Shown: one piece after another, positions 1 to 10,342 of the stretch | Position numbering within the stretch: the first letter of the stretch is position 1 | Layout: every line of letters starts with the position of its first letter | NCBI GenBank assembly: GCA_001630475.1 | Contig: KV419451.1 | Span: 62,001 to 126,000, forward strand | Length of the DNA stretch: 64,000 nt | DNA from: Sistotremastrum niveocremeum HHB9708 | Lineage: Eukaryota > Basidiomycota > Agaricomycetes > Sistotremastrales > Sistotremastraceae | Direction of reading: 5' to 3' | The notes under the pieces: model-generated | Told to the model about the DNA's origin: nothing | Databases searched by the model: none | What the model saw: the letters and a program-made list of their open reading frames with translations, nothing else | Made by a program: the position numbers and the translations under genes

Positions 1-1700
1 TCAACAGCAGATCGACCCACGTTGTATACGATCCAGGGTGTATTCGTCGCTGCTGTGTACGCCGTGGGACTGGGAAAGCTGAGTAAGGCGAGTGCATTAT
101 TAGCAGAAGCGATCACGCTGAGCGTGGACGCTGGTCTACATCGAAGTGCCGATGCGTGGGTTCCGTTTTTCTCCATTGCCGATATTGAGTCCCTGGAATC
201 TGATCTTATCTTTTCATGTTCACAGGTATGACCTCTTCGATCCGATCGAAGACGAAGTTCGAAAACGGACGTTCTTCTGTGTGTACATGTGGGACAAACA
301 AGCTGGGGCCGCATTTGGAAGACCGCCTATGATCCGCTTGAGAGACGTGGATGCTGCTGAACCCGCCATTGTCGATGACGAGTTTATTACCTCCGAGAGG
401 CTCGGTCCGCAACCCCTCGGCGTCGAATCGCGCATGAGTGCGTTCGTGTATACGGTTCGACTGTTCATCGTCCTCGAAGCCGTTCTGGATGCGCCACCCT
501 CGAGTAACACCATGGCCACCCCTTTCCGTTCACATGCATCCAACGTTCTATCAGGTTTCCGAAGACACAATGATCTTCGAGAAGAGGAAGCGTTATTGGA
601 CGAAATATGTCTCGATTTACCCGCCTATTGGAAACCGACCCCGGAAACCGGCGCGAGTGAGGACGTGATTCGGATTACTCAAAGTCAACGGATACATTGT
701 CTTGAACAATTCATTCGGATGTTGATTTATCGACATCGGTTCTCGGAACTGGTGACGAGGAGGACGTTGGCGGCTAATTCGGAGAACGGGAATGGGAATG
801 GAGTCGAACAATCTCAGAGTGAGGCTGAGAGGGATGCAATGATGGCTAGTCATGCGTGTGCGGTGAGGATCGTCGCAGCACATATGCACACCGCTAGCAG
901 TCAGTTGATGACGTATTGTAAGTTTTGTTCTTTTATCGTCGCAGCTCCGCGCTGAATATTGTTTAGACGGTGTGCATGTCATCCATCAGTTGACACAAGC
1001 GGGCCGTACTCTCGTTGCAGTTCTCTTGAACTGTAAAACTGAAGACCTGAGTCCTCTGATTGGACCTTCTCTCGATGCGCTTAAATCGTGTGTTGGATTA
1101 TTAAGAAGATTCAGCGCGCGGTATGTCTGCGGGTTGAGGAACGGAGACTTGATTGAGGAATTCTGTCGCTGTGAGTTCATTGTTACTTACGATTATTGTT
1201 GAAAACTAAATATAGTCTTAGTGACAAGAATTCCCTTGGAACCGACGCAGTTATACAGCAATCCAAGTCGACCACCATGGCTTCGACCTGTGCCCAAAAA
1301 GCAGTCGACAGCTCGCAGTCCCACCTCGAATGATTCCCCTCAATCTTCCGGTGGCCCATCTCCATCCGCAGCCGTTGATACACTTTTCTCATCGTCGTCG
1401 CCCGGCTTCAACCCCACCACCTTGACGGCCGAGCCTTCATCGTCAACCGATCTGGGATCAGCTACTAACGGAGCTGGTCCTCAAAGCTTCTTAGAACCCG
1501 TCAACATGCAGGATCCTGGAAGCATGTCGTCGGCTGAGTTTATGGCCATGCTGAATGACCCGAGTGGGATATTCGATCTGAGCAACATGTTCCACCCTGG
1601 TGCTATACCACCGCACCATCATTCTATGGCAGGTGCACGAACGACAATGAGCCCCAATCAGTTCGTCAACGGGATCCTTGACATAGGAGTATCGCCCTAG
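1..1700 (+). CDS. Fungal-specific transcription factor, 3' part (5' end outside window)
   Basis: Reading is open from base 1. I join four exons: 1-155, 226-917, 967-1170 and 1222-1700; the introns (156-225, 918-966, 1171-1221) have GT donors (GTGGGT, GTAAGT, GTGAGT) and AG acceptors and keep frame. The first junction gives [20 protein letters not shown], followed by RTFF..YMWDK and [12 protein letters not shown]. This is the signature of the Fungal_trans (PF04082) middle homology region of Zn2Cys6 regulators. The C-terminus is Ser/Pro/Asn-rich and low-complexity, as expected of an activation region. The zinc cluster would lie upstream of the window. It is probably a nuclear, DNA-binding regulator; the target pathway cannot be told from this part. 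Confidence 0.85.
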
Positions 1701-2059
1701 AATCAGGCACAAAATGCTTTGTTTCTCTGCGAGCTGATCTTGTGATATATTTTGTTGCGTTTCTAAACTTTTTTTGACACTGTATCCAAAGTTCTTTCTT
1801 CCTTTAGTTGTATCAGGTAGCTATGGATCTCCTTGGAACGCAAACGAGAATAAAAGTCCAAACCAGTTAGTGACATTGATCAGATAACCGATAATGAATT
1901 GCTTCCGTCCCCGACGGCTGTACCGCCACGCCACCGTGACTCCTGATCTTCAGTTATAGTACCGGTATAGGTCTAGGGCAATGGTCGCCGTAACCCTCTC
2001 TCCACGACCAGCTCGCCACATCTCCCATATCATATCGTCCACTCGCCTGCGTTGCAGAG
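1701..2059. other. Intergenic, gene 1 terminator side / gene 2 promoter
   Basis: No coding potential is seen. A T-rich stretch near 1735-1800 follows the stop codon and fits a 3' UTR. A pyrimidine-rich leader (CTCTCTCC, about 1996) precedes the next ATG. Confidence 0.4.
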
Positions 2060-2902
2060 ATGGCATCCATACAAGTCGACATCGGCAGCATCATCGAGCA
2101 GATCCGCGAGAGCATCGTCGTCATCCGAGATGAGCATAAAGCTCAAAAAGAAAAAGAGGAGCAGTCCAGACTTGTAGTCTACTACGCTCTGTCTATCCAT
2201 CCCGCCTTAGAATGGATGCATCCTCCATCCAAGGAGATGGGCGATCTCGATTGGTATCAAGAGCTCCGGAAAGAGAAAGCCTTATCTTGGTCTCTATTCG
2301 GCAATGTAGGCAAGAACGAGCATTTCAAACGACTTGCTTTGCTCGGCGAGACGGGGACCCGAGCACGTATCATGCTGCTGCTCCTGTGGGTCATCGGCCA
2401 TCGCTTGCCAAAAGATAAAATCGGCCAATTACTCTCGACTGCCGTCGGTGATGCCTTGTCCAGGGACAGAGTCGGGACATCACTGGATCATGTTCAGGAG
2501 TTGGGATCCGTGAATAAAGCCATGAAAGAGCTTGTTCGGATGATCCAGACGAAACTCCCACTTCCTCCCCAGCGCAATCCATTTTATGGAGACGATTACG
2601 AGCCTGCCGACGAAGGAAAATCCTTACCTCGTGATGAGCTCTGGGCTTACCAGCTTCCTGCGGAGAACTACTACGAGTTCGACGTCCAGACGAACCCTTC
2701 GGTGTTGTTGAGGAGGCATGAGCAGAGAGTGTTGATCCCGCAGACGAAGCTTTCGTTGCTGGCGATACAGTGGTGCACGAAGAACTTTGGGTTGGGGAAG
2801 AAGGTGCTTGGGACGTCGGAGGTGGATCTGACTCAGTTTTGGAATGCGGACCCTCCTCTAGAGCCGACTTCTAGCTCTGCGCCTCTTCCCTCTAGCTACT
2901 GA
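2060..2902 (+). CDS. Hypothetical protein, 280 aa, single exon
   Basis: An intronless frame starts at an ATG after a pyrimidine-rich leader and ends at TGA 2900-2902. I do not recognise the family. The first 50 residues are amphipathic and charged (IEQIRESIVVIRDEHKAQ, then KEKEEQ), likely a short coiled coil or helix. A hydrophobic helix follows (ARIMLLLLWVIGH, about residues 101-113), and residues 175-250 are acidic and aromatic-rich. There is no signal peptide. Codon use and length support a real gene, probably a lineage-specific soluble protein. It is convergent with the reductase gene downstream, about 310 bp apart. Alternative: a fragment of a larger spliced gene, but no flanking exons are evident. 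Confidence 0.6.
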   Translation: MASIQVDIGSIIEQIRESIVVIRDEHKAQKEKEEQSRLVVYYALSIHPALEWMHPPSKEMGDLDWYQELRKEKALSWSLFGNVGKNEHFKRLALLGETGTRARIMLLLLWVIGHRLPKDKIGQLLSTAVGDALSRDRVGTSLDHVQELGSVNKAMKELVRMIQTKLPLPPQRNPFYGDDYEPADEGKSLPRDELWAYQLPAENYYEFDVQTNPSVLLRRHEQRVLIPQTKLSLLAIQWCTKNFGLGKKVLGTSEVDLTQFWNADPPLEPTSSSAPLPSSY

Positions 2903-3213
2903 TATCATGATCAGGGCGGCGAAGAAGAAAAGAAAACAGGTTCGTTCATTCTTTGTCGTTAGATAACATTATCGCCTATCAACTTCACAGCGTCCTTCGC
3001 AACATGGATCTCACACGATTTTTTCAATATCGTGAACCTTTGCCATTTGTACTTCATATCAGATTCCCAATGGTATACCCGCATGTACATAGCATCTTCC
3101 AATGACTGTCAAAATTGAAACCACATCAATGAAGATTATATATCCGACATCTAGATCTATTACAAAGGACTATTACTATTCAAGTACATCTATTACTTTG
3201 ACCGTGGATTCCC

Positions 3214-4462
3214 TCAGGCTTTTGATTCCAAGGGCTTCAAACTGGTCATCAGATCCACAATACTCTGCTCGATCGGGAGATATTCCAGTCCCAGCAGTTT
3301 CCTGCTCTTGGAGTTGTCAACGCTGTACTTTCCTCCCACAGGCTCGCCCTCGGGTGTCAAACCCTCAGCCAGCTTAGTTGGAACGTTCGATGCACGATCG
3401 GGATACTTCTCGCGGAAAATGTCGGCAACTTCTTTGTTGGTGAAGGTGCCAGCCGCGATAACAAAGCGATGACTTCCAAGGCCCTGCTTTTCCTAAATCA
3501 AAATTTAGAAAAATGCACCAGAAAGGTCTCTGAGATGTACTCACATAAGCAACGACATGTGCATCCGCGCAATCTCTGACATCCACCCAGAGATGAACAC
3601 CATTTTTCTGGATCTCTTTACCCTTCAAGGATCCATTGATATACGAGTACAGAAGAGCGTTGGACGTGTTGATTGCGTCTAGTGAATCGAGATGTTGAAG
3701 TGCGGGACCAAAGATGTAGGGAGGGCAAATGGTGACAACTTCGAAGTTGGGTTTCTGCTCTTCAAGGAACTTCCAAGCAGATTTCTCAGCGTATGTCTTA
3801 GCACCGTAATATGCGTGAGCCCAGCTGCCGTCGTTGGCTGCTTCCCATGTAATCTAGGCGGGGTGTCAATTAACATCCCGGAAAATAAGAGATGGACGAA
3901 ACTCACAGGATTCCAATCAGCTTCGGTGTAAACGTGTCCGGGCCAATCTCCCTTCTCTTCCGAGATGACCGAAGCGCAAGAGCTGGTGATCACCATCTTC
4001 CGGATGTTAGGCCCATACTTGTGAGCCGCTTCGAGAATGTTGGTAGTCCCCTCGATAGCAGGTTTCAGCGTCGCCTGAGGATCCTGACTGTAAGGCTGTC
4101 AGCTCAATCCAACAGGATCTCAATGGAATATACGACTTACATTTTAGGATCGAAAGGCGTAGCAGTGTGGATGACGCCGTCGAAGTCATTCTCCTGAATG
4201 ACTTTATCGAAAGCTCCCGGCAGTCCGACGTCTTCAACGATAACATATACGAAGTTGGCTCGCAGATTTTCGGGGACCAGGGCAATCATTTGGTCTCCCT
4301 TCTTGGACGAGCGGACGGTTGCGGTGACGTGATGTCCGTTCCTGAGAAGCTTATGGACGACATGGGTCGCGACGAAACCAGATCCTGTTGACCATATTAA
4401 CACCTGGAATGTATCTTTCAATGATTGAAGAACGTACCACCAGTAACAAGAACTTTGCCCAT
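3214..4462 (-). CDS. Extended SDR NAD(P)H-dependent ketone/aldehyde reductase (Gre2/DFR-like)
   Basis: Starts at ATG 4462 with MGKVLVTGG; intron 4385-4437 then restores GGSGFVATHV, the Rossmann TGxxGxxG motif. Four introns in all, each about 50-60 nt. Later motifs are VIHTATPFDP, KMVITSSCASV and the catalytic YYGAKTYAEK (YxxxK), then VWVDVRDCADAHV-type substrate-domain sequence (VHLWVDVRDCADAH) and a C-terminal LPIEQSIVDLM. Length (about 340 aa) and order match the extended SDR family that includes yeast Gre2/Ari1 and plant dihydroflavonol and cinnamoyl-CoA reductases. It should be cytosolic and reduce a carbonyl with NADPH; the substrate cannot be read. Motifs are all intact, so it should be active. 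Stop is TGA at 3214-3216. Confidence 0.9.
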
Positions 4463-5539
4463 TGGAATTATATATAGGTGATTTTGTAGTTATAGAGGTG
4501 ATTTTGAGGAGTGTTTGTTAGAAAACAAGTGCGATGATGGATCACCTGTGCACTCCATGGCTTTTATACCTGCGAGGGGCAAAGTAGAAAAAAATATGAT
4601 CGACGGAAGGATCGACGTGACGCAAGCGTCTCTTCGTCCAGCTGCTTCTTCACGGGTCGGCTTCGGCCTCGGCTCCTCGGCTCCGCTACCATCGGAGTTC
4701 TCCAAACAGAGACAAACAACCTATTCTGTTCTCTGTCGAGTCATATCCGTGGTCATGAGCTGTCGACTCAATTTCACTCCTGAGAGCGCCCATAACTTTC
4801 GATAGGCTCGATCGGGCCACTTGCCATATCTATTTGTGTTTCTCACTTGAAAACGGTGAATATCGGGCTTGATCAGCAAAGTGAGCATTTGAGATGAGAT
4901 TACTGACGATTTCTTATCTCCAGGGCTGCATTTCAAAGCATCTTTGAGGTTCTAGTAAAGCAGTCGATGCCCGGGTTTTCTCGCTGTTGCCTCCACTGAC
5001 GTCGACGAACACGCCCTGTGAGCTGGGTCCCTGGATGTCTTGCACGACGACGACGCGTCACCCCTTCTGTCGAGTCAAGACGAAAGCCACGAATTTATGG
5101 AGCGGTCTGGCCCTGAGCTAATCTTCCGTTCGTTCGTAAGGAAGGTGCCGACGCTGCTCCATTCTGGTCGGTTGACCGGTGCTGTGGAACGAACTGTATC
5201 TCACTAGAGGCCTGGAGCTGCAAGACCCGCTTCTCGCTCCGGTCTTACGTGTCTGCTGATATTCAGTGGCATTCCAGAGCATCACGTCTACAGTTGATCT
5301 CCTGGTGAAAAATTGAAGACTCTGGAATGTCTTATTGACATGTGATAGTACAGACATTAGATACAAAGGCGGATAAGAAATGCTGAGTATGATACAATAT
5401 GCGAAAGGACGAAACCATTATGACCAGTCGATAAAAATCTGAACGATATATATCAGTGAGTGCTTCTTGCCACTTGCTGCGACAGTGACTTACATGGCAT
5501 AACGAGCAGATAATTTACGCAGCCTCGGAACATTTTCTA
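4463..5539. other. Intergenic, upstream of reductase
   Basis: No convincing exon chain on either strand. A GC-rich patch at about 4655-4690 repeats the unit CGGCTCC/CGGCTTC. The rest looks unremarkable and should hold the promoter of the minus-strand reductase and the 3' end of the next minus-strand gene. Confidence 0.35.
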
Positions 5540-5890
5540 TTAGATGGACTGACTGGGTGGTATCAACAGCTGCTCATCGTCCTGTCCTCGAGCCTGCGAT
5601 CGTTTCGCCGATCGTCGCTTCTTTTCTTGAGCAGCTCCAGCCTCCCATCGGCGCGTCGTTTCTTCGAGATCCAACCCATGTTGCTGTAGGTTAAGAATCT
5701 TCCAAGAACGTTTTATAGCGTCCTTTTCTTGACCTCCAAATTCCATGCTTTGGTTCATAAGAGCGATGAATGGTACTGGTAACCCGTCCTGCCAATCATA
5801 CTCTGGCGCTTTCTTAGGAATATCCTTCGAAGAAGCGCCACTGTTGTTCTTCGAGCGGGTGAGGGAAGCGAACCAGGTTGCCTTGCCCAT
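5540..5890 (-). CDS. Small basic protein, 116 aa, possibly mitochondrial
   Basis: ATG at 5890, stop at 5540. The product begins MGKATWFASLTRSK, has a conserved-looking centre (DWQDGLPVPFIALMNQSMEF, then a KDAIKRSWKILNL helix) and ends in a Lys/Arg/Gln-rich tail. I do not recognise it. Upstream the frame stays open through RRTLHSTPLLSPSSILP back to an acceptor. A 52 nt GTGAGT..CCCAG intron (5966-6017) then joins in phase to SIFTSLVARLITLPPR, which looks like a mitochondrial presequence, but no ATG is found for that extension. A TATA-like CTATATAAA (6112-6120, minus strand) would put transcription start between them. Either ATG 5890 is the start and the intron lies in the leader, or a non-AUG start makes a targeted isoform. 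Confidence 0.6.
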   Translation of the reverse strand: MGKATWFASLTRSKNNSGASSKDIPKKAPEYDWQDGLPVPFIALMNQSMEFGGQEKDAIKRSWKILNLQQHGLDLEETTRRWEAGAAQEKKRRSAKRSQARGQDDEQLLIPPSQSI

Positions 5891-6111
5891 TGGGATGGAT
5901 GTGGTTGTGGCGGGGAGAATAGAGGACGGAGATAGGAGCGGAGTGGAGTGGAGGGTACGACGAAGCTGGGAGTATGGTTAGGCAATGCTGCTGGCGACGT
6001 GTAGGGCTAGAACTCACGATGTAGGGCGAGCGGGGAGGAAGTGTTATTAGTCTCGCGACTAGGGATGTGAAGATGGATGGGGATGGAGCTTGGGGAACAA
6101 GGTTGGACGCG

Positions 6112-6120
6112 TTTATATAG
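6112..6120 (-). promoter_or_regulatory. TATA-box-like element
   Basis: CTATATAAAC on the minus strand lies about 220 bp upstream of ATG 5890 and about 95 bp upstream of a leader intron donor. The spacing suits a basidiomycete TATA promoter for the small gene. Confidence 0.4.
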
Positions 6121-6212
6121 GAGACGCTCGGCACTAAATTCCCGGGTCGCCAGATCTGGGTAGAAATGGAATATATTTGATCAGCGACATCCGATCGTTC
6201 GAAATAATGCAC

Positions 6213-9200
6213 GCGAACAATTTTGATTATTGTTGTGTGGTTTTATGTGATCCGAATGGGAGAAAAAGTGAAGTGGAAGCAAGCGGGACAAGAAAAACTC
6301 AGGGGCGGTGACCCCGATCGCACAGAGCCGAAAGGTTGTGGCAGCACCGCAACTTTTCACTCCCGCCTGCCGAGAATGCAAAATGTTTGAGAACTTCAGA
6401 GTCCCCTATAGACCTTTGTGGCTTTTTGAAGGGGTTATCCGAGATAGGAGCTGCCTCGCGGATGAGAAGAGAGTCGTATAGACTCACGGTCGCTGGCAGG
6501 AAAACTTTGCTTTCAGGTACGGTCGAACCATCCCTGCGCCACGCAACCCACATCAAAATCCGTTTGGCGCGGTCTTCGTTTCTTTCTCAGAAAACAAGGT
6601 ACGATAAACTGCTCGCTCATTGTTTACGGGGTCAAACTGTGTTAGTGTGGCATTGAAGTCCTCGGCGATATAAGCCTATTCGTCGTGTAGCAACATAGCC
6701 ACCATAATCCCAGCATTTTGAGACACCCAAGCTCATCGTCGATTGGTTGGATGCAAATCCTAGTTCGGATCGGAATGCGGGCTGTCTTGTTGTACAAAAA
6801 AGGAAAGTCAATCACAAATCAGGAAATCAGGATACAATTACGGTAGGCCATGAGGCGGAACACTTGGGTTTCCTGAGGCTTCTGAAACATCTACTACAGT
6901 CATTAGATCGGGATTTACCCCTGCTGACGAATAGGCGCGACATCGACGTGGTGCTACATGGCATAGAATACCCGGCAAATTTATTTCCAGTCAATGGTTC
7001 GGTGGAGTGCATGGAAGTGGCCTGGATGTCAGCGCCTCAGCCAAGGGTTGAAGTTTGTCGGGACCCACACTCAACATTGCAGCCGAAATTTAAAATATTG
7101 TTCCAGAGAAATGATTTAGCGACCGATCACCCCTGAAAGCAGCCTCCGAGGAACCCGGCCAGCGACCGCTTAAATAAGGCTTGCATGATTCATCGTGACC
7201 TTAGACCAGTATGACTTGATGGAATTGTCAGGCGTTTCCGGATGTATATCTAGTTTGTAGTGCCCCTTTTAACACGTTGGTAGCTCTTCGGAACGTGAAC
7301 AAACGCTGCGAGTGATGAATCGTGGCTCGCATCGATCATGACTTCGAATGACGTGACAAAAATTTTGTTCTTGTTCTCATTTTAGTCATACAAGCGGAGG
7401 CACATTCCAGACCGATCTTCGAACACGATATGCAACCACCCATACATTATGCCGGGCTTCCAAAGAGCGCCCTCTGAGACCCTATTGACTCTGTCAAGAC
7501 GGCAGGAACAAGGAACGGAGGCGTGGCACGGAAGTAGCCATCAAGATAGATCTCACACTACGAAGGTGGCTCCCCGATGTATCTAGGCTACTACGAAAAA
7601 CGTGCCTTGGCTGTCTTGTATCCAAAAAAGGAAAATCAATTTTGCACGCCCGGTGTTGAGTGACTTTTCTAGGGTTGTGGCTGGAGGTCGTGATGATGTT
7701 CTCGGGTGTTTCAGGTATCTCGAGTGACTGGTTTCTAGGGACACAGATGAGCAGGTTATCCTCTTCCATCTCTGGATATGCAGTCAACCCCGAGTGGACC
7801 GATGCAATTATTTGGCTTCTTTTACATTTCCGACTTCGCTATCTCACACACGCTGTTTCTTGCCAAGATCAGTGAGCCCAATTATACCCTGTCATTAATA
7901 ATTCACTCAGACTACGGACGGAGGGCAGATGAATGTCGGTGCCAGGAACCTAAGCTCAGTGCTCACTGGCCTCTTTCGGAGTCCATCAGGATAACAAGTC
8001 TTTGCCGCTTACAATATGCACGTCACAGATACAGTAGAGGTGATAGGAATCAATAGATACTGATGGCTCATCAAAGTCTAGTGCGCCGGTCTTGTACTCA
8101 GTGCGGTCATCTCAACCCAAACCCATCAATCGTACAATCTTAGGATTCTGAACGCATCTTCGCTAAATCCGGTACTCCGAGTCCGAGAACAAGTCAGGTT
8201 ACGGCAGACAACATCAGTGGTAGTATTATAGGGCGGCATAAAAGGCGCCACACCAGGGTCGTCAAAAATCGCTTGGCCTTCGCTGAGTCAGGCTGTCGAG
8301 TCTGAGGTCATCGAATTATACTGGTGTTTTCAGTGTATAAATTACGTACTGGATCCGGGTATGGGGCAAGTAGATAGAATGCAATACTTGAAGGTTGATA
8401 AACGGAAGCGCGTGCTCGTGGATGATGTGAAGCTGCCGGTGGGGAGGACAAGGTTTCAGTGGGCGGCCGTGTCGGAATCAATTGACTGTGATCTCATCGG
8501 TCTGCGATCAGCACATGTGATCTCACCATCTCACTTAAGCACCATTTCGGGACCTTCAAGACCGATAGAGAGAGACAAACATGCGAGTCTGAGCTGGTAC
8601 TGAGATATTTGACGCTCCGTCATGTAGTGAAGTATGTCAACAGCCGAACGGTGCGAGGGCGATCAGATTTCTCGTCGAGAACGCGGTGTGAACCATTATA
8701 AGACGATTCCATCAAGTAATAGTCCAATATCAAGCCGAATGGGGGATGCGCATGATCAAAACCGGCGCGCTATATTCCTGATACATGTATTGGCAGATCA
8801 GTCGCCAGGGACGTGATCTAGCAACACAGCACACAGTCTTGTGGTATTCTGGGATTTCCTCTTTGCGTACCAGAAGGAGATCAGCGCTTCCGTCCGATAT
8901 GCTGGACGAAAATATGATTTTTGCTTATTTCTCTGTTTTTCCTTCCCTCGGGAAGTGAAGCAAGCGGCAGGTTTCTTGATCCGTGTCGGTGAGAGATTTC
9001 AATCAGTCGGTAGGAGTCATGCGCCCGTACGAACAAGGCTATTTCCTTGTTCATATAATCCCCTTGTTGCGAGTTGTTGGATCAGCTCGTTGCGTACACA
9101 TGTCCAGGAGCATGTAACACCCGATCGTCCTTTGAGGTCGAAAAGAGGGTAGATCAAGCGAGATCAATGACACCAAAATAGCGGCCATGGACGCAGCCTA

Positions 9201-10342
9201 CTGCCAGGTTTGGCTGCCACGAGATTTCATTACACGAGTCGCAGAGGGAATTCGGTGTACTCGGCCACGCGTCTGCAGGATAACCTCAGTCACGTCGCAG
9301 TCTGAACAAAGGCTTGGTTTCAACAAGACCGAGACGCCCAAAAAGTGACGAAACAGTGGAAGCTAGTTCCTAGATGATTATCACCGTTACTTTCAGACGG
9401 AGAATCAGGCGATCAGTTTAATAGCACTTTGGACGCAGCGTTTTGGCGGCTGCTCCCGGCCACAAAACCTGACATTATAGAAAAATTGTGCACGGTCGTT
9501 CCAAGTTCCCGAGAACAATATCGTCTACTTTCAGCAGACCAGCAAGATACCGCGTGTCCGACCGCGTAAATGATGGTGATACCTGAAACCGCCGGGGCTT
9601 GCGCCCGCACAACTCTGGCTTCTGCATCAAAGGTATCGATATGTAAATTCAACGGACACTGTCTTTAGGAGCATAGCAAGAGATGAGGACTTACGAACAA
9701 CGGACCATGATCAGCCCTGTTAAACATCTAAGCGCGAGCAGCTGATTCGTGGCCACCGATGAAGCGATTCCGGTTCGAAACTCAGATCTTCCCAGATCTG
9801 GAACAACGGTGCTATGTCAAGATTGGTTATTTATCCGATCAAAGCTGGTTGCTAGACCGAAATAGTGCGATAGCGCTAGGGAAAAAAACAAGAAAAAGAC
9901 GGTGACTCGATTCTGAACAAGAATGCTTCCGCAAACAGCAATTGTGCTCCCAATACCATGCATACCCGACTGCTGATTGAGCGTCGAGGACCGCCAGGAT
10001 GTGTTCATATTAAGAATGGTTTAGGCGGATATGGACGAATTTTCTGGCCTCGATATATTGGCGGAATATTCGAGCGGAAAGAAATAAATGAGGGAGGAAG
10101 ATGCCGGTTACCGAGAAGGAGTATTTGGCGTAGTTTGGTGCTCGGTAGCTGTCCTCCCTCCCATTGGGCTGTGATACGCGGTGTCCTTGTCCTTTCTTTC
10201 TCTACCTTAAAAAGCCATCAAACAGTCTTCGTTTCTTGTCACATATCTCTTTTACACCTCAGTACAAACTTTTCCTAGTAAGTCATTTTTGATCCCGTCA
10301 TCATCAGCAGCTGAACGCGACCACTAGAAATAGTGAACTTCG
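6213..10342. other. Gene-poor stretch of about 4.1 kb
   Basis: Only short, unrelated frames occur here, none with recognisable motifs or a consistent exon chain. A short sequence is present twice (about 6771-6797 and 7607-7633: GGCTGTCTTGT, then AAAAAAGGAAA and TCAAT), which suggests old repeat-derived or decayed material. The last few hundred bases are probably the promoter of the F-box gene; a TTAAAAAG element near 10206 is a possible TATA variant. Confidence 0.4.

Noticed and set aside
5814-6212. Overlapping minus-strand frame of 132 codons starting upstream of the TATA-like element
   Set aside because: Its ATG precedes the probable transcription start and its 3' half runs through the leader intron and another frame; only its central part may be a spliced extension.
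9413-9652. Minus-strand frame with a protein-like stretch (AVSGITIIYAVGHAVSCWSA)
   Set aside because: Short, isolated, no exon partners and no motif.
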